Assembly (NCBI RefSeq): GCF_002934605.1
Contig: NZ_PTJC01000007.1
Location: 1-64,000, forward strand
From: Neolewinella xylanilytica
GTDB taxonomy: Bacteria > Bacteroidota > Bacteroidia > Chitinophagales > Saprospiraceae
DNA: 64,000 nt
Direction: 5' to 3'
Positions 17,199-25,198 of the stretch are shown here, one piece after another. Both the position numbers and the translations under genes were made by a program. Position 1 is the stretch's first letter. Each line of letters begins with the position of its first letter. The notes below the pieces were generated by a model. It did no database searches. It was not told where the DNA came from and saw nothing but the letters and a program-made list of their open reading frames with translations.

Positions 17199-17221
17199 CC
17201 ACTCGCATATAGCGAGAGTGG
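17199..17221. terminator. Hairpin between gltX and the convergent HD gene
   Basis: CCACTCGC (17199-17206) and GCGAGAGTGG (17212-17221) form an 8-bp stem with a two-base bulge and a 5-nt loop, 32 nt past the gltX stop. A T-run (TTTTTT) lies just before, so on the minus strand the hairpin is followed by A/T-rich sequence. Confidence 0.5.
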
Positions 17222-17264
17222 TGTAAACTGTCCGTTAAGAAATCGAAGGTCGTCGGTAGCGCAA

Positions 17265-17342
17265 CTCGTCGGACGACTACTCGTCGGACGACAAATCGCG
17301 CGACCACTACTCGTCCGACGAGTTATCGCGCGACCACTACTC
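17265..17342. repeat. Short palindromic tandem repeats at the 3' end of the HD gene
   Basis: CTCGTCGGACGA occurs at 17265 and 17280 and in a complementary form TCGTCCGACGA at 17311. The 17-base TCGCGCGACCACTACTC is repeated exactly at 17296 and 17326 with a 30-bp period. The second copy contains the stop codon of the HD-domain gene. Confidence 0.75.
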
Positions 17343-18569
17343 CCCCCGCCCGTCCACCTCCTTGGGGTAGCAGAGGAAAAACTTGGTATACGACCGTGGC
17401 GCGATCGCGAAATCGCTGATGCTCGACATCGGCACTACCTCGTTGTGCTTGGTCCACACCATGATCTCCTCCTTGGTCAGGGTATAGGCACTGTTCGTTT
17501 CCTGGCCCTGGATCACGAGGTGGTCGGCGGCGTTGCGGGGTAAGCGGGAATCGGCGCGGATGGTCTCGCGCAGCTCGTCGACGTAGGCCGGGTCGAAGGG
17601 GTCGTTGCTGAATTCGAGGCGGAAGAGCCGGCGGTTGACGAGTCCGTAGCTCAGGTACGATAGCAGGGGGTCGGGGTGGTGCTGCCAGGTCTTTACGGCG
17701 GAACTGATGTCGGTGTCGTCCAGGGCGGCGAAGCAGTCGAGGAGCTGATTCCGGGAGGCTACGAAGTCTTCGCTTCCCACCCGGTGAATGAGGAAATACT
17801 TCAGCGCCGGCGGCGCCCAGGGCGGTTGCCCGAGTTCCGAGAGTTCGCGGGCGCGCCATAGGGTGAGTTGGAGCATCTGCTCGGCGGCCACGACCGTCTT
17901 GTGCAGGTACACCTGCCAGTACATGATCCGGCGGCTGGTCAGGAAGCGTTCGACGCTGTAAATGCCTTTTTGCTCCACGACGAGCCGGCCCCCGATCACG
18001 TTGAGCATCTTGATAATGCGGTCGTAGCCGATCACTCCCTCGGCCACGCCGGTGAAGTAGCTGTCGCGGTTGAGGTAATCGAGGCGGTCCATATCCAGCT
18101 GGCCGCTTACCAGCTGGTGGAGAAACGGCTTGGGGTAACGGCCCGTGAAGACCTCGATGGCCAGGCTCAGCTTGCCCCGGAACTCGTCGTTCAGTCGTTG
18201 CATGAAGAGCAGACTGAGCGTCTCGTGGCTCACGTTGATGAGGGTGTTCTCCAGGGTGTGGGAAAAGGGCCCGTGGCCGATGTCGTGCAGGAGGATCGCC
18301 ACCATCACGGCTTCGGCTTCCTCCTCGCTAATGGTCACGCCCTTGCTACGCAGGCTGGTCACGGCCTGTTGCATCAGGTGCAGCGCACCGATGGCGTGAT
18401 GGAAGCGGGTATGCAGCGCCCCGGGGTAGACGTAGTGGGTGAGGCTGACCTGCTTGATGTTGCGCAGCCGCTGGAAATACGGATGCTCGACCAGGTCAAA
18501 CAGGATGCCGTAGGGTATGCCGACGAAGCCGTAAACGGGGTCGTTGAGGATTTTGGTCTTTTTTTCCAT
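17337..18569 (-). CDS. HD domain-containing phosphohydrolase
   Basis: A 410-residue HD-superfamily protein related to dGTPase/SAMHD1-like phosphohydrolases. It opens with KILNDPVYGFVGIPYGILFDLVEHPYFQRLRNI in pieces typical of this Bacteroidota family. The metal-binding residues are H57/H58 (RFHHAIG), H95-D96 (LLHDIGHGPFSH), and a later Asp in SGQLDMDRLDYLNRDSYFTGV. It may hydrolyse deoxynucleotides, but substrate is not provable here. Cytoplasmic. The stop codon lies inside a short tandem repeat, and it is convergent with gltX. Confidence 0.87.
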   Translation of the reverse strand: MEKKTKILNDPVYGFVGIPYGILFDLVEHPYFQRLRNIKQVSLTHYVYPGALHTRFHHAIGALHLMQQAVTSLRSKGVTISEEEAEAVMVAILLHDIGHGPFSHTLENTLINVSHETLSLLFMQRLNDEFRGKLSLAIEVFTGRYPKPFLHQLVSGQLDMDRLDYLNRDSYFTGVAEGVIGYDRIIKMLNVIGGRLVVEQKGIYSVERFLTSRRIMYWQVYLHKTVVAAEQMLQLTLWRARELSELGQPPWAPPALKYFLIHRVGSEDFVASRNQLLDCFAALDDTDISSAVKTWQHHPDPLLSYLSYGLVNRRLFRLEFSNDPFDPAYVDELRETIRADSRLPRNAADHLVIQGQETNSAYTLTKEEIMVWTKHNEVVPMSSISDFAIAPRSYTKFFLCYPKEVDGRGE

Positions 18570-18727
18570 CGTGGTCAGGCGCAGGCTTTACTTTCGGTTC
18601 CCCTTCGCGAGTCAATCCTTTTGGCCCGGTGGGTACTCGCCTGTTCAAAAGACGAGGCGGCCACCGTAGCGGCTTCCAAATAGCCCTGCAGGCTCGGTAC
18701 GGTGAAGGTAGGCCACTATTTTTTGTT

Positions 18728-18743
18728 CGCCGGGGCGCGGGAG
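18728..18743 (-). repeat. Intergenic repeat copy, minus orientation
   Basis: Read on the minus strand it is CTCCCGCGCCCCGGCG, a member of the same family as the copies at 7014 and 57033. It lies in the divergent gap between the HD and TonB-dependent receptor genes. Confidence 0.4.
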
Positions 18744-18807
18744 CAAGCCGGATGGTAAAATCTGCTAACCTTCTGGCAATCTTCCCGTTACATCAGAAAT
18801 GCCTGCT

Positions 18808-21177
18808 ATGCGTCTTTTTTACTTCTTTCAGTTTCTGGTGTGGCCGTTTGTACTCTCCGCCCAAGCCGTGTCGGTCGAAGGAACCCTGGTGCAGGATTCC
18901 GACGGCCAGCCGCTGGGATTCGCTACCGCCGTGGCCTACCGGCAGGCCGACAGCACCATGGCCGCCAACGCCACCACCGCCAACGACGGCACCTTTACCC
19001 TTAACTTGGAACCGGGCACCTACTACCTGGAAATCCAGTTTCTCGGCTACGACGATCTCCTTATTCCGGACGTTATCGCGGCCGACGAAGCCATCGACCT
19101 CGGCACCCTCCGCCTGGGTCAGGGTGGTGTCGCCCTGGAAACCATCGAAGTCACTACCGAGCGCAGCCAGATGGTGATGAAGCTCGACAAACGCGTCTTC
19201 AACGTGGGCAAGGACCTCACCGGTGCCGGCAACAACGCCGCCGATATCCTGAATAACGTTCCCTCCGTCAACGTCGATCCCGAAGGCAACGTCAGCCTGC
19301 GCGGCAGCAACGGCGTTCGGATACTGGTAGATGGTAAACCCTCGGCCATGCTCAGTTCCGGCGATCTGGACGCACTGCGGCGCATGCAGGGCGACATCAT
19401 CGAAAGCGTGGAGGTGATTACTAATCCCTCGGCCCGCTACGAAGCGGAAGGGGAGGCCGGCATCATCAACATCATTCTTAAGAAAAATCAGCAACGCGGC
19501 ATCAACGGCTCCTTCGGGGCAACGTTGGGCTATCCGGAAAACTTCGGGGCCAGCTACAGCCTTAATTACCGCCGCAACCAGTTCAATCTCTTTTCCAACT
19601 TCGGCATTGCCTACCAGCGCTCGCCCGGTGGAGGCAGCAGTGACCAGCGCTTCTTCGACGACGACGGTAGCCTGCTGGAAGTGTACGAAACCGAAACCGA
19701 CCAGGACCGCGGTGGTATCGGCGGCAATTTTCAACTCGGCACGGACTGGTTTATCAACGACTACAACCAGCTCACCGGCTCCCTGCTCTACCGCCGTTCC
19801 GAAGACGACAACTTCACCGTAGTTACCTACCGCGATCTGGACGAGGACCGCAACCCCGTCTCCACTACCGTTCGCGATACCGAGGAGGAATCCGGTAATC
19901 AAAACCTCGAGTCTTCCCTCGCGTACAAACGCACCTTTCCGGATGACGACGAGCACGTCTGGACCGTAGACGCCCAATATATCCTGGATGACGACCTGGA
20001 GCTGTCGGACATCGTCCAGACCACCACGGGCGTAACCGACCCCCTGCTACAGCGCGCCAGCAATACCGAATACGAAACGAACCTGCTGCTGCAGAGCGAC
20101 TACATCCACCCGTTCAGCGATTCCCTGAAACTCGAGGGCGGGGTGCGGGCCACCTTCCGCACCGTGCAAAATGACTACCAGGTAACGGAGGCAGACGCCG
20201 CCGGTAATTACCAGGTAGTCGGTGCATTCGACGACGAATTGGAATACACCGAGAACATCGCCGCGGCCTACTTCATCGGGAGTACCCAGCTGGGGCCGCT
20301 GGGCATTCAGGCGGGACTTCGGGGTGAATTGTCGGACGTCACGGCAACCCTGCTCCGGGCCGAGACGACTAACGAGCAGGATTACTTCAACCTCTTCCCG
20401 AGTGCCTCGCTATCCTACCAGGCTTCGGAGGGGAATCAGCTCCAACTCAGCTACAGTCGCCGGCTTTCCCGGCCCTACTTCCGGCTGCTCCTGCCCTTCT
20501 CCAACTTCAACGACCCCCGCAACAACACCGTCGGCAACCCCACCCTGCGCCCCGAATACACGGATTCCTACGAAGCCGGCTGGCTGCGCTACCTAGATAA
20601 TGGCTCGTTGCTGGCCAGCGTCTACTACCGCTACACCACCGGGATCATCGAACGGCTGGTGCTGCCGGCGGACGACGGCACTACCATCGAATTTCCGGTT
20701 AACCTGGGTAACCGCGACGCCTACGGGGTGGAGCTGAACGTCAATTACGACCTCTTCGATTGGTGGAAATTTACTTCCGACTTCAACCTGTATACCGCAC
20801 AGGTAGAAGGATCTTACCAGGAGATCGATTACGCGGTGGACATCACCTCCTGGAGCGGGCGGGCCGCATCCATCCTGGATCTGAGCGACCGCTTACAGGC
20901 TCAGGTCACTTTCGATTACAACGCCCCCCAGAATACGGCCCAGGGGCGGCGGTTGTCGACCTACGCGCTCGACGTCGGTGCCTCTTTGGATGTCTTCCAG
21001 GGCAAGGGCACCCTCACGCTTAGCGGGCGGGACCTGTTCAACACCCGCATCGATCGCACCATCGTCGACCGGCCGGATTACCAGTCCACCTCCGAATTCC
21101 AGTGGCGGCAGGCGCGCCAGGTAGTGCTTAACCTGGTATACCGCCTCAACCAGGACAAACCGGCCGCGGTGCAGTAA
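18808..21177 (+). CDS. TonB-dependent receptor, outer membrane beta-barrel family
   Basis: Outer membrane receptor of about 789 aa. It has a signal peptide ending near SAQ, an N-terminal carboxypeptidase regulatory-like domain (VSVEGTLVQDSDGQPLGFATAV to FLGYDDLLIP, about residues 20-90), a TonB plug domain (about 100-220, with LRGSNGVRILVDGKP and VEVITNPSARYEAEGEAGIINI), and a beta-barrel with many aromatic strands ending in RQVVLNLVYRLN. This is the OMP_b-brl type rather than a SusC protein: there is no SusD gene beside it. Such receptors take up siderophores, peptides or other ligands; the ligand is unknown. The start is set at ATG 18808, with 18799 as an alternative. Confidence 0.87.
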   Translation: MRLFYFFQFLVWPFVLSAQAVSVEGTLVQDSDGQPLGFATAVAYRQADSTMAANATTANDGTFTLNLEPGTYYLEIQFLGYDDLLIPDVIAADEAIDLGTLRLGQGGVALETIEVTTERSQMVMKLDKRVFNVGKDLTGAGNNAADILNNVPSVNVDPEGNVSLRGSNGVRILVDGKPSAMLSSGDLDALRRMQGDIIESVEVITNPSARYEAEGEAGIINIILKKNQQRGINGSFGATLGYPENFGASYSLNYRRNQFNLFSNFGIAYQRSPGGGSSDQRFFDDDGSLLEVYETETDQDRGGIGGNFQLGTDWFINDYNQLTGSLLYRRSEDDNFTVVTYRDLDEDRNPVSTTVRDTEEESGNQNLESSLAYKRTFPDDDEHVWTVDAQYILDDDLELSDIVQTTTGVTDPLLQRASNTEYETNLLLQSDYIHPFSDSLKLEGGVRATFRTVQNDYQVTEADAAGNYQVVGAFDDELEYTENIAAAYFIGSTQLGPLGIQAGLRGELSDVTATLLRAETTNEQDYFNLFPSASLSYQASEGNQLQLSYSRRLSRPYFRLLLPFSNFNDPRNNTVGNPTLRPEYTDSYEAGWLRYLDNGSLLASVYYRYTTGIIERLVLPADDGTTIEFPVNLGNRDAYGVELNVNYDLFDWWKFTSDFNLYTAQVEGSYQEIDYAVDITSWSGRAASILDLSDRLQAQVTFDYNAPQNTAQGRRLSTYALDVGASLDVFQGKGTLTLSGRDLFNTRIDRTIVDRPDYQSTSEFQWRQARQVVLNLVYRLNQDKPAAVQ

Positions 21178-21301
21178 CGAACCCTATGCTAATATTCGCA
21201 AGTCCTACCGTCCGTTCCTCATGCCCATCGCCCGATTGCTGCATCCCGATACCGGAATCACTTACCTGGGGGGGCGTACCCTGACCACTGCGGCTACCGC
21301 A

Positions 21302-21318
21302 CCCGCGCCCCGGCGCCC
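21302..21318 (+). repeat. Intergenic repeat copy upstream of trkA
   Basis: CCCGCGCCCCGGCGCCC fits the CCTGCGCKCCGNCGCCC family with two changes and ends 52 nt before the trkA ATG. The surrounding gap (21178-21370) shows only a 38-codon open frame (21221-21337) with no sign of being a gene. Confidence 0.4.
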
Positions 21319-21355
21319 CGCATGTGCCCGTGAATGACGACCTTTGCGGCAGCTT

Positions 21356-21363
21356 TACCTTTA
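21356..21363 (+). promoter_or_regulatory. Putative -7 box (TACCTTTA) for the trkAH operon
   Basis: TACCTTTA matches TAnnTTTG at seven of eight positions and ends 7 nt before the trkA ATG, implying a nearly leaderless transcript if it is the real -7 element. Confidence 0.35.
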
Positions 21364-21370
21364 GCTAACG

Positions 21371-22711
21371 ATGAATATAGTAATTGCCGGTGCCGGCGAC
21401 GTGGGATTTCACCTGGCCGAACTATTGGTTACGGAGAACCAGAACATCACTCTGATCGACAACGACCAGGAGGTGCTTGATTACGCCGGATCCCATCTTG
21501 ACGTCCTTACGGTGCGGGGAGACGCAACCAGTCTCGTCACCCTGCAGAGCGCCCGCGTGCGCAACGCCGACCTGATGCTGGCCGTTACGACGAGCGAGAA
21601 GACCAATATGATGTCGGCCATCCTCTCGAAAAAACTCGGAGCGGGCCGCGTCATCGCCCGGGTGGATAACGAGGAATACCTGGAGCCCGAAAACCAGGAA
21701 ACCGTGTGCTCGCTCGGCATTGATCAGCTGATCAGCCCCCGGCAGCTCGCGGCCATCGAGATCGAACGGCTGGTAAATAAGTGTTCCTTTACCGACATCT
21801 ACGAGTTTGAGGACGGGAAGCTTTCGCTGGTGGGCATCACGCTCGACAGCAACTCTCCGCTGGTGGGTAAGAAGCTTTCGGAAATCGAGGGCCTCAACGA
21901 TCGGGATCAGCTGCAGCTCATAGCTATTCTGCGCGGCCACCAGACCCTGATTCCGCGCGGCCACACCGAACTGCGGCGCAACGACCACATCTACTTCATC
22001 ACCCGGCCCGAGCATACGAAGAAGGTAGAGCGATTCGTGGGTAAGGATCACGTGAAGGTGACCAACGCGATGATTATGGGCGGCACGGACCTGTCCATCG
22101 CCACGGCCCGCCGGCTGCAGAAGCATTACCAGGTCACGATCGTCGAAAAGTCCAAACCCCGTTGCCAGTACATTACCGAAATGCTGGACAACGTGCTGGT
22201 GGTGAAGGGGGATTATACCAACTTCGACCTACTGGAGGAGGAAGGGTTGTCGCGGATGGATGTCTTCATGGCCCTGACCGAAAACAGCGAGACGAACATC
22301 ATCGCCTGTCTGACGGCCCACAACCACGGTGTGTATAAGACGATCGCCCAGGTGGAGAACAAGGAGTACGTCCACATCAGCCAGAACATCGGGGTGGACA
22401 CGCTGATCAATAAAAAACTGCTGGCGGCCAATGACATCTTCCGCTACGTCCGGAAGGGCAACGTGGAGGCCATTACCAGTCTGCAGGGGGTGGACGCGGA
22501 GGTGATTGAGTTCATCATCAAGAAGAGCAATCAACTCACCAAGAAGCCGCTGCGAGACCTTCACTTTCCGGATACCTCCCTCATCGGCGGGGTCATCCGC
22601 GGAGAAGAAACCATTATTCCAAACGGATCTACCCAACTGCAACTGAACGACCGGGTGATCGTATTCGCCAAGCCGCAGGCTATCCGGCGCCTCGAAGAAC
22701 TGTTTCGCTGA
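21371..22711 (+). CDS. trkA: Trk system potassium transporter TrkA
   Basis: Cytoplasmic regulatory subunit of the Trk potassium uptake system (446 aa). It contains two tandem RCK modules: the first RCK_N begins with the dinucleotide-binding GAGDVGFHLAELL and reaches VDNEEYLEPENQE; the second starts near residue 235 with MIMGGTDLSIATARRLQ. Each is followed by a TrkA_C domain (SPLVGKKLSEIEGLNDRD and KKPLRDLHFPDTS). Such proteins bind NAD(H) or ATP and gate the TrkH channel. Its stop codon is 3 bp from the trkH start, forming a classic trkAH operon. Confidence 0.95.
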   Translation: MNIVIAGAGDVGFHLAELLVTENQNITLIDNDQEVLDYAGSHLDVLTVRGDATSLVTLQSARVRNADLMLAVTTSEKTNMMSAILSKKLGAGRVIARVDNEEYLEPENQETVCSLGIDQLISPRQLAAIEIERLVNKCSFTDIYEFEDGKLSLVGITLDSNSPLVGKKLSEIEGLNDRDQLQLIAILRGHQTLIPRGHTELRRNDHIYFITRPEHTKKVERFVGKDHVKVTNAMIMGGTDLSIATARRLQKHYQVTIVEKSKPRCQYITEMLDNVLVVKGDYTNFDLLEEEGLSRMDVFMALTENSETNIIACLTAHNHGVYKTIAQVENKEYVHISQNIGVDTLINKKLLAANDIFRYVRKGNVEAITSLQGVDAEVIEFIIKKSNQLTKKPLRDLHFPDTSLIGGVIRGEETIIPNGSTQLQLNDRVIVFAKPQAIRRLEELFR

Positions 22712-22714
22712 TCG

Positions 22715-24196
22715 ATGAATAAACGCCTGATCAATTTTCGCCCCATCGCGAGGGTCGTCAGCGTGCTGTTGCTGATTATCGGCGCACTGATGCTTACGGG
22801 CATGCCGTTCAGCTATTACTTCGGGGAGAGCATGCTGCCCCTGCTTTACGCGGGACTGACGACCATCGGGGCCGCCGGCTTGCTTTTTCTCGTCCCCCGG
22901 GCCCCACGCGGTTCGCTACCCCAGCCCAGCGACCTGACCATTCGCAAGCGGGAGGGCTACCTGATCGTGGCATTGAGCTGGACGGCCATGGTTACCTTCG
23001 GTATGTTGCCCTATCTCTACAGCGGCATGCTGCCGAACGTGGCCGATGCCCTCTTCGAGACGGTGTCGGGCATGACGACCACCGGGGCGTCCACCCTTAG
23101 CGACATCGAGATCCAACCCCGGGGCCTCCTTTACTGGCGCAGCCTTACGCAGTGGATCGGGGGTATGGGGATCATCGTACTTACGGTGGCCATCTTTCCG
23201 CTGTTGGGCATCGGGGGCATCGAGCTCTTCGCCGCCGAGGCCCCGGGGCCGACCTCCGACAAGCTCCACCCCCGCATCAGCGAGACCGCCAAACGCCTCT
23301 GGTTCATTTACGTGGGGCTGACCCTGCTGCTCGGGGTGCTGATGTATGTGATGGGGCTGTCGGGCTACGACGCCATCAATCACTCCCTGACCACGATGGC
23401 GACCGGTGGATTCAGCGTTTACAATGGGAGCGCGGGGGTATTCCCGCCGCGGATCCAGTACCTCATCACGATCTTCATGTTTTTGGCCGGGGTGAACTAC
23501 ACGGTGCTGTATCTGAGCATCAAAATGCGGTGGTCGGAGGTATGGCAGAGCGACGAGCTCAAAGCGTACATCGGGTTGGTGATCGTATTGTCCCTCTTCT
23601 TCACGGCCCGTGTATGGTACATTACCGGAAACCCCCTGGAGCAAAGCTTTCGCGAGAGCGTCTTCCAGGTGGTAAGCCTCATCACGACGACGGGATTCGT
23701 CACCGCCGACTACACCAGTTGGGCACCCAGCCTGACGATGATCTGCTTCGTCCTGCTCTTCCTGGGGGCGTGCGCGGGGTCTACTTCCGGGGGCATCAAG
23801 ATTATCCGGAACCTGGTCTTCCTGAAGAACAGTTACCTCGAGTTCCGGCGTATCGTCCATCCGCAGGCCATCATCCCCCTGCGCCTCAACGGCCAGATCG
23901 TACCGGGCCGGATCATCACCCATATTTTCAATTTCCTGCTGCTCTACCTCATCCTTTTCGTCTTCGGATCGGTGGTGCTCAGCGTACTCGGGCTCGATTT
24001 CATGACGGCCATCGGAGCCATGGCTACCAGCCTCGGCAATGTCGGGCCGGGAATCGGGGAAGTGGGGCCGGTGGACAATTTCTCCTGGCTGTCCGCACCG
24101 GTGAAATTGGTCCTTTGCTTCGTGATGATCATCGGGCGCCTGGAACTCTTTACGGTGCTCGTACTCTTCACGCCCTACTTCTGGCGGCTGAACTGA
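22715..24196 (+). CDS. trkH: TrkH family potassium uptake protein
   Basis: Membrane-embedded potassium-translocating subunit (493 aa) with around ten to twelve hydrophobic segments. The four pore-loop repeats of the family are visible as variants of TTGAS/TMATGGFS/TTTGF/TSLGNVGPG-type filter regions (ETVSGMTTTGAST, TTMATGGFS, SLITTTGFVTADY, MATSLGNVGPGIGEVG). Gly residues at the filter centres are retained, suggesting it is functional. Located 3 bp after trkA and surely co-transcribed with it. Confidence 0.95.
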   Translation: MNKRLINFRPIARVVSVLLLIIGALMLTGMPFSYYFGESMLPLLYAGLTTIGAAGLLFLVPRAPRGSLPQPSDLTIRKREGYLIVALSWTAMVTFGMLPYLYSGMLPNVADALFETVSGMTTTGASTLSDIEIQPRGLLYWRSLTQWIGGMGIIVLTVAIFPLLGIGGIELFAAEAPGPTSDKLHPRISETAKRLWFIYVGLTLLLGVLMYVMGLSGYDAINHSLTTMATGGFSVYNGSAGVFPPRIQYLITIFMFLAGVNYTVLYLSIKMRWSEVWQSDELKAYIGLVIVLSLFFTARVWYITGNPLEQSFRESVFQVVSLITTTGFVTADYTSWAPSLTMICFVLLFLGACAGSTSGGIKIIRNLVFLKNSYLEFRRIVHPQAIIPLRLNGQIVPGRIITHIFNFLLLYLILFVFGSVVLSVLGLDFMTAIGAMATSLGNVGPGIGEVGPVDNFSWLSAPVKLVLCFVMIIGRLELFTVLVLFTPYFWRLN

Positions 24197-24237
24197 GCTG
24201 GTTCCGGGTCAGAATAACGTCACGATGGATATTCCAA

Positions 24238-24624
24238 TCAGCCGAAGACCAAGAAATAGATCAGTGAGGCCAGCAAGACCGCCAATAGGAGGGCCAGGAC
24301 CAGTAGCCGCCACGTCATGCTCCACCGGCCGATGAGCGGCAAGCTCTCCGTAAGGAGCTCCAACTCGTGCAGGCGGCCGAAAGCGTCGCGGGAATCGCGG
24401 CTATCTGCCGTAAATCCCTCGTCGGCGAGTATGCGGACCGCATCGGCGTAGTCCGGCTCGAGCACCTGGATCACCGCCCCCCTACTTCCACCGAGCAGGT
24501 AGCTGCCGACGTGGAGGCTGTGCTCGAAAAGTACCCGGTAGCGGAGTCCCGACCGATCGAGCGACAGTTTGATCAGCGCCAGGTTTTGCAAATTGATGAC
24601 CTCGATGAGGCGGACGTAGCGCAA
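24238..24624 (-). CDS. DUF2007-like protein with C-terminal membrane helix
   Basis: A 128-residue protein. The N-terminal 70 residues (VRLIEVINLQNLALIKLSLDRSGLRYRVLFEH and PDYADAVRILADEGF) resemble the DUF2007 putative signal-transducing domain, a GlnB-like fold. A single transmembrane helix occupies about residues 106-127, so the protein is tail-anchored. It is the last gene of a minus-strand run with the frameshifted GNAT and the PLP decarboxylase genes, 24 bp after the former. Function unknown. Confidence 0.7.
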   Translation of the reverse strand: MRYVRLIEVINLQNLALIKLSLDRSGLRYRVLFEHSLHVGSYLLGGSRGAVIQVLEPDYADAVRILADEGFTADSRDSRDAFGRLHELELLTESLPLIGRWSMTWRLLVLALLLAVLLASLIYFLVFG

Positions 24625-24648
24625 ATTAGCGGGGGTAATAATGCAAAA

Positions 24649-25193
24649 CTACGACGATCGGCCGGCTCCGACCCCCCGGTTGAGCCGGAAGGTTTCCCGC
24701 GTGAGCCGATAGATCACCGCTTCCCCGAGATCTTCCGCCGTTTCCCTGGCGTGGAACTGCATCCCGATCTTTTCCAGCACGCGGATGGATGCCCCGTTCG
24801 CTACGGCCGCCCGGCCGATGATAGCGGGTAATTCGAGGGCATCGAAGCCATGTACCAGGCTTGCGGCGGCCGCTTCCGTGGCGTAGCCTCGCCCCCAGTA
24901 TGCGCGAAACAGCCGGTAGCCGATGTCGACCGTCCGATCGAGGTTGCGTTTTAGGCCACACCAACCGAGGAAGCTGCCGGTGCCCCGCTCAATGACTGCC
25001 CACCGACCGAATCCGTTTCGCCCGTAATCGGGGTAGTCGCGGATCAGGTCCGCGGCCGCCGCTACCGAAGCGAAGGGACCGTCGCCGGTGTAGCGGATGA
25101 CTTCCGGATCGGCGTTCAGCCTATACAGGGCGTCCGCGTCGCCGGGTGCGATTCGCGTAATAGCAACCGGGGCGTCTTACGAATGGTCGGCAC
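24649..25193 (-). pseudogene. GNAT family N-acetyltransferase, frameshifted near the N-terminus
   Basis: The main frame (24649-25176, minus) encodes a complete acetyltransferase body of the RimJ/RimL type: DADALYRLNADPEVIRYTGD, GRWAVIERGTGSFLGWCGL, the acetyl-CoA motif YWGRGYATEAA and ANGASIRVLEKIGM. It has no usable start codon: no ATG, GTG or TTG occurs before residue 100, and a TAA sits at 25177-25179. In the neighbouring frame a GTG at 25193 gives VPTIRKTPRLLLRE, the normal family N-terminus (TxRLxLRE). Joining the frames near 25152-25154, where one base is missing, restores TPRLLLRE-IAPGDADALYRLN. It is a disrupted gene or a sequencing error. It lies 6 bp downstream of the decarboxylase gene. 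Confidence 0.8.
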
Positions 25194-25198
25194 GCTTA

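Noticed and set aside
17265-17342. CRISPR-like array
   Set aside because: The repeats are under 20 bp, imperfect, and there are too few units.
18808-21177. SusC-type receptor of a polysaccharide utilisation locus
   Set aside because: No SusD gene adjoins it, and its barrel resembles the OMP_b-brl family rather than SusC/RagA.
21221-21337. Possible 38-residue gene upstream of trkA
   Set aside because: It has no conserved motif, an odd composition (RTLTTAATAPAPRRP), and overlaps the intergenic repeat, so it is probably chance.
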